Positions 61,228 to 64,000 of a stretch of 64,000 nucleotides of DNA are shown in pieces. Position 1 is the first letter of the stretch, and every line of letters starts with the position of its first letter. Below the pieces are notes generated by a model. The model was not told the DNA's origin and searched no databases. It saw nothing but the letters and a program-made list of their open reading frames with translations. The stretch is from CATOSK01 sp034423195 (lineage in GTDB: Bacteria; Chloroflexota; Dehalococcoidia; Lucifugimonadales; UBA3495): positions 1 through 64,000 of the forward strand of contig DAOUIZ010000033.1 in NCBI GenBank assembly GCA_034423195.1, in the 5' to 3' direction. The position numbers and the translations under genes are program-made.

Positions 61228-61274
61228 TGTCCCGAAATGTCCCAATTTGTCCCATTATGTCTCAATCGTGTCCC
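61228..61274. repeat. phased array of TGTCCC hexamers
   Basis: TGTCCC at 61228, 61238, 61248, TGTCTC at 61258 and TGTCCC at 61269, spaced 10, 10, 10 and 11 bases, about one helix turn each. Another TGTCCC is at about 61374. Confidence 0.7.
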
Positions 61275-61479
61275 AAAGTCTGTCGCAGAAGAGCGCAAAC
61301 ATGTCTTGGAACGGCACAAATTTTCCCGAGGATCCCGAGGTTTTAAGCACAAAATCGCCGAAATGTCCCAAAAAGTAAAAAATCGGTTGGTCGCCCTTGT
61401 ATGCGATAGCCCTGGGTTGAGCCGGGGTTCGGATGGACTTACAACCCCATCTAGACTCCATTGGCCGTAAAACCCCTGC

Positions 61480-61509
61480 TGGCCAGAAGCTCGACAGAGC
61501 TTCTGGCCA
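61480..61509. repeat. 13-bp perfect inverted repeat
   Basis: TGGCCAGAAGCTC and its complement GAGCTTCTGGCCA are separated by four bases. It lies far from any stop codon, so it is more likely a repeat or binding site than a terminator. Confidence 0.8.
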
Positions 61510-61615
61510 TAGCCCGGCCCCGCCGCGGGAAAGCCCGTCAGCACTCCAACCACCGGAGCGTTCCCAACGCCGCCCCACGGAGCGCCCAAGAGCCTGCCCC
61601 GAGCGAAGGCCGGGG

Positions 61616-61643
61616 AGCCTTGGACAAGTTGCCTAACTTGGCT
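61616..61643 (-). repeat. variable-stem hairpin repeat, inverted copy 6
   Basis: On the minus strand: AGCC, CAAGTT-AGGC-AACTTG inner hairpin, TCCAA bulge and GGCT. It keeps the 3' bulge and most of the inner core of the other copies but has a longer inner stem and an AGGC loop. Confidence 0.6.
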
Positions 61644-61712
61644 AAGCCTGCCCCTGGCGAGCGGAGCGAGGGAAAGGGGGAGGGCCGCGACTCTTAGAAC
61701 GGAGGACGTGAA

Positions 61713-63518
61713 ATGGTAAGCGCCCAGTTCGACCACAACCTGGAACAGGGGGACCCGTCCCTGCCCGCCACCGGCCGCCCGGTGGTGCGCTCCACCGAGG
61801 GCGTAATCTCCTCCGGCCACTACCTCACCTCCATGGCCGGGATGCGGATGCTGCTGGCCGGCGGCAACGCCTTCGACGCCCTGGTGGCCGCCGGGTTCGC
61901 CGCCGCCGTTGTCGAACCCATCGCCTCCTACTCTCTGGCCGCCGAGGGCGTGTTCATGCTCTACGACTCCGCCACCGGCGACCTGCTGTCCCTTTCGGGG
62001 CAGGGCACCGCCCCCGGAAAGGCCACCGCCGAGTTCTACATCTCCCGCGGCCACCAGCGCATCCCCACCGGCCCCGGCATGGACGCCCCGCTTGCCTTCA
62101 CCCTGCCCGGGATCGTCGACGCATTCATCTCCCTGCTGGAACGCTGCGGCACCATGGAGTTGGCCGAAGTCATCGCTCCCGCCGTCAGCTATGCCGCCGA
62201 GGGAATCCCCCACTACGAGTACATGCTGGAGCGTCTCCACTCCCGTTCCGGCCGGCAGCAGTTCGACAACTTCCCGCCGGGCGGTTGGGATGTCTTTTAC
62301 CATGACCACCAGGTCCCTCCCGCCGGGTCGCTGCTGGTTCAGCCCGGTCTGGCCCATACGCTTCAGGCCATGCGTGACGCCGCGGCCTCGGCTGCCGGAG
62401 ACCGCTCCCACCGGATGCAGGCCGCCCGCGACGCCTTCTATCGAGGGCCCATCGCCAGGCTGATTGTCGAATGCTCGGAGAAAGTCGGCGGGATCATTTC
62501 CCAGGACGACCTGGCTTCCTACTCCAGCCGGTTCGAAACTCCCGTCGGCGGCGCCTTCCACGGTTACGACATCAGCGGACAGGACTCCTGGAGCCAGGCC
62601 CCCATGCTGATGCAGACCCTCAACATCCTGGAGAACTTCGACCTGAAGGCGATGGGTCACAACAGCCCGGCCTACATCCACGCCGTGGCCGAAGCCCTGA
62701 AGCTATGCTTCGGTGACCGCGAGGCTTTCTACGCGGACCCCGCCTTCGCCACCGTCCCCATGGACGGCCTGCTTTCAAAGGAATACGCCGCCGAGCGCGC
62801 CCAGCTAATCGACCCGGAAGGCGCCTATCCCGCCCAGCCTCCGGCGGGTGATCCCTGGCGTTTCTCCACGCGACGGGGTTCCACCCCGTCCCCCGTCATG
62901 TCCCAGCCCACCGTCGCCGTTGCCGATCCTTCCGCCGGCGACGGCACCACCCACGTTTCCGTCCTGGACAAGCGGGGTAACCTCGCCTGCGGCACCATCA
63001 GCGGCGGTTCCTTCGCCAAGTCCGTTTTCTTCCCCGAGCTGGGCTGCGCCCTGAGCACCCGCATCGAGATGTTCAACTGCGAACCGGGCCATCCCAACTG
63101 CGTCGAGCCCGGCAAGCGCCCCCGCACCACCCTGGTCAACTACATCGTCTCCAGGGATGGGCAGCCCCTGATGACCGTCGGATGCCCCGGCGGCGACCAT
63201 CAGGTCCAGGCCAACGTCCAGCTGATGCTCAACTCCCTCGTTTTCGGTATGGACCCCCAGCAGGCCGTGGAAGCTCCCCGGTTCGCCACCGCCAGCAACG
63301 TAAATTCCTTCTATCCCCACGTCTACTACCCGGGCCAGCTCGACCTGGAAGAGGGAGTCCCCGAGTCCACCGCCGATGCTTTGCGGGCGTTGGGACACAA
63401 GATTGAGCGGACCGCCAACTGCGGCTTGGGAGCTACCGTTTCCGTCCGCGACGGCGCCACCGGGACCCTCAGCACCGGCGCCGACCCCCGCCGCGCCTGC
63501 TATGCCCTCGCTTTGTAA
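61713..63518 (+). CDS. gamma-glutamyltransferase family protein
   Basis: A 601-residue Ntn-hydrolase. The N-terminal MAGMRMLLAGGNAFDALVAAGFAAAVVEP and later GDGTTHVSVLDKRGN carry the pattern, where the Thr412 of TT is the expected self-processing nucleophile. PGKRPRTTLVNYIV and GCPGGDHQVQANVQ follow. It has no signal peptide, so it looks intracellular. It may be a transpeptidase or an acylase of the same family, which also includes cephalosporin acylase-like enzymes. GGAGG precedes the ATG. Confidence 0.92.
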   Translation: MVSAQFDHNLEQGDPSLPATGRPVVRSTEGVISSGHYLTSMAGMRMLLAGGNAFDALVAAGFAAAVVEPIASYSLAAEGVFMLYDSATGDLLSLSGQGTAPGKATAEFYISRGHQRIPTGPGMDAPLAFTLPGIVDAFISLLERCGTMELAEVIAPAVSYAAEGIPHYEYMLERLHSRSGRQQFDNFPPGGWDVFYHDHQVPPAGSLLVQPGLAHTLQAMRDAAASAAGDRSHRMQAARDAFYRGPIARLIVECSEKVGGIISQDDLASYSSRFETPVGGAFHGYDISGQDSWSQAPMLMQTLNILENFDLKAMGHNSPAYIHAVAEALKLCFGDREAFYADPAFATVPMDGLLSKEYAAERAQLIDPEGAYPAQPPAGDPWRFSTRRGSTPSPVMSQPTVAVADPSAGDGTTHVSVLDKRGNLACGTISGGSFAKSVFFPELGCALSTRIEMFNCEPGHPNCVEPGKRPRTTLVNYIVSRDGQPLMTVGCPGGDHQVQANVQLMLNSLVFGMDPQQAVEAPRFATASNVNSFYPHVYYPGQLDLEEGVPESTADALRALGHKIERTANCGLGATVSVRDGATGTLSTGADPRRACYALAL

Positions 63519-63534
63519 GAAACATCGGAACGAG

Positions 63535-63574
63535 TTCCTTCCCCTTGATGGGGAAGGTCAGAATAGGTGACGGG
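63535..63574. repeat. dispersed TTCCCTCC-type repeat, copy 3
   Basis: TTCCTTCCCC-TTGAT-GGGGAAGG forms a hairpin just after the gamma-glutamyltransferase gene and may act as its terminator. Confidence 0.7.
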
Positions 63575-63585
63575 AAAGGTCATAG

Positions 63586-63629
63586 TCCCTTCCCCCTTGA
63601 TGAGGGAAGGCTGGGATGGGGGTGAAGGG
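63586..63629. repeat. dispersed TTCCCTCC-type repeat, copy 4
   Basis: TCCCTTCCCCC, TTGATGA and GGGAAGG, followed by the same GGGATGGGGGTGAAGGG-like tail as copies 1 and 2. Confidence 0.75.
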
Positions 63630-63678
63630 TGTTAGTCTCGGGATAGTTTCTTATTCCCGAGTCCGGGCCCGACGGGGA

Positions 63679-64000
63679 TCAGGCGACTACCGCCGGCTCC
63701 ACTTTGTGGCAGGCGGTCAGGTGCTCCGTGTCGATCTCCCGCCAGTCGGGCTCCACCTCCCGGCACATGCCGGTCTCGTAGTAGATGGGGCAACGGGGGT
63801 GGAATCGGCATCCGCTGGGAGGGTTGATCGGGCTGGCAACCTCGCCGCTGATAGTGGTGCCCATGGGGATATCCGGGTCGGGTTGGGGGACTGAGGCCAG
63901 CAGCGCCTTGCTGTAGGGATGCAATGTGTTCTCGTACAGCTGGTCCTTGTCGCCCAGCTCCACCATCTTCCCTACGTACATCACGCCCACCCGGTGGCTC
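63679..64000 (-). CDS. oligopeptide/dipeptide ABC transporter ATP-binding protein, C-terminal part
   Basis: The frame continues beyond the window's right edge, so the N-terminal Walker motifs are not visible. The present ~106 residues read HRVGVMYVGKMVEL, LYENTLHPYSKALLASVPQPDPD, then GEVASPINPPSGCRFHPRCPIYYETGMCREVEPDW, the conserved C-terminal oligopeptide-transport domain with its Cys pattern (GCRFHPRCP...MC), which binds an iron-sulfur cluster in some members. It may serve a nearby importer, possibly the one at 48397-52226. Confidence 0.9.
   Translation of the reverse strand, partial: SHRVGVMYVGKMVELGDKDQLYENTLHPYSKALLASVPQPDPDIPMGTTISGEVASPINPPSGCRFHPRCPIYYETGMCREVEPDWREIDTEHLTACHKVEPAVVA

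Larger units (their letters stand above)
60965..61712. other. 748-base intergenic region with repeats
   Basis: No supported gene. It holds the TGTCCC array (61228-61274), a 13-bp palindrome (61480-61509), an inverted copy of the hairpin repeat (61616-61643) and GC-rich repeats of CGAGCGAAG type around 61590-61680. Confidence 0.7.

Noticed and set aside
61228..61274. Replication origin or plasmid iterons
   Set aside because: No rep or dnaA gene and no DnaA boxes nearby; the hexamers alone are not enough.
61102..61470. 122-residue plus-strand open frame in the gap
   Set aside because: It runs through the TGTCCC array, has no ribosome site or domain, and reads as low-quality sequence.

Overview
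The window is GC-rich bacterial chromosome with short intergenic gaps and ordinary Shine-Dalgarno starts. The gene content suggests an aerobic or facultative Chloroflexota bacterium, perhaps SAR202- or Dehalococcoidia-like. Supporting traits are squalene made by the HpnCDE route feeding a hopanoid operon, luciferase-like flavin oxidoreductase, MmgE/PrpD and carboxymuconolactone-decarboxylase genes, paired DUF1501/DUF1800 genes, and a DUF3179 lipoprotein. This placement is inference; no rRNA or other phylogenetic marker was tested.

Layout. 1-6767: small-molecule metabolism (alpha/beta hydrolase fragment, thiolase plus its DUF35 partner, VOC protein, LLM flavoprotein, pyruvate kinase). 6847-7080: tRNA-Arg(CCG) and tRNA-Pro(TGG). 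7109-19260: a hopanoid operon of ten same-strand genes behind a strong sigma70-type promoter: prenyl diphosphate synthase, hpnH, hpnG, hpnA, then a second promoter, shc, hpnC, hpnD, hpnE, an SDR gene and a nucleoside hydrolase. 19257-22430: aldo/keto reductase followed by a block of small genes that looks like a mobile or toxin-antitoxin-type cassette. 22540-34109: housekeeping and catabolic genes (TatD, FAH, prfA-prmC, ubiX-ubiE, SirB1-like, SDR, PNPOx-like) with two HEPN/PaREP1-like genes. 34194: tRNA-Gln(CTG). 34537-36198: a DUF3179 lipoprotein with an in-frame TGA exactly at the first Cys of its CxxC motif, a candidate selenoprotein. 36305-43498: PuuE-like deacetylase, FAD oxidoreductase, MmgE/PrpD, double-domain CMD protein and an RND/MMPL exporter. 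43778-47688 and 54411-59597: two paralogous NHL/DUF1501/DUF1800 modules. They flank a peptide-type ABC importer (binding protein plus two permeases, no ATPase), a hydrolase with a Ser-to-Ala nucleophile change, and a CMD gene; two tandem Uma2 endonuclease genes sit inside the second module. 59729-64000: M20 amidohydrolase, a long non-coding stretch with repeats, a gamma-glutamyltransferase family gene, and the C-terminal end of an oligopeptide ABC ATPase.

How genes work together. The hopanoid operon appears nearly self-contained: the prenyl synthase supplies farnesyl diphosphate, HpnD/C/E make squalene, SHC cyclises it, HpnH adds the adenosyl side chain and HpnG (perhaps with the nucleoside hydrolase) removes adenine. 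The SDR proteins are candidates for later side-chain steps.

Main points of interest: the candidate UGA/Sec codon with a bacterial-SECIS-like hairpin right after it; a dispersed hairpin family with variable outer stems and a conserved inner stem, mostly with a GNRA-type loop (at least six copies); the nucleoside hydrolase and SDR at the end of the hopanoid operon; and the duplicated NHL/DUF1501/DUF1800 module without visible export signals.
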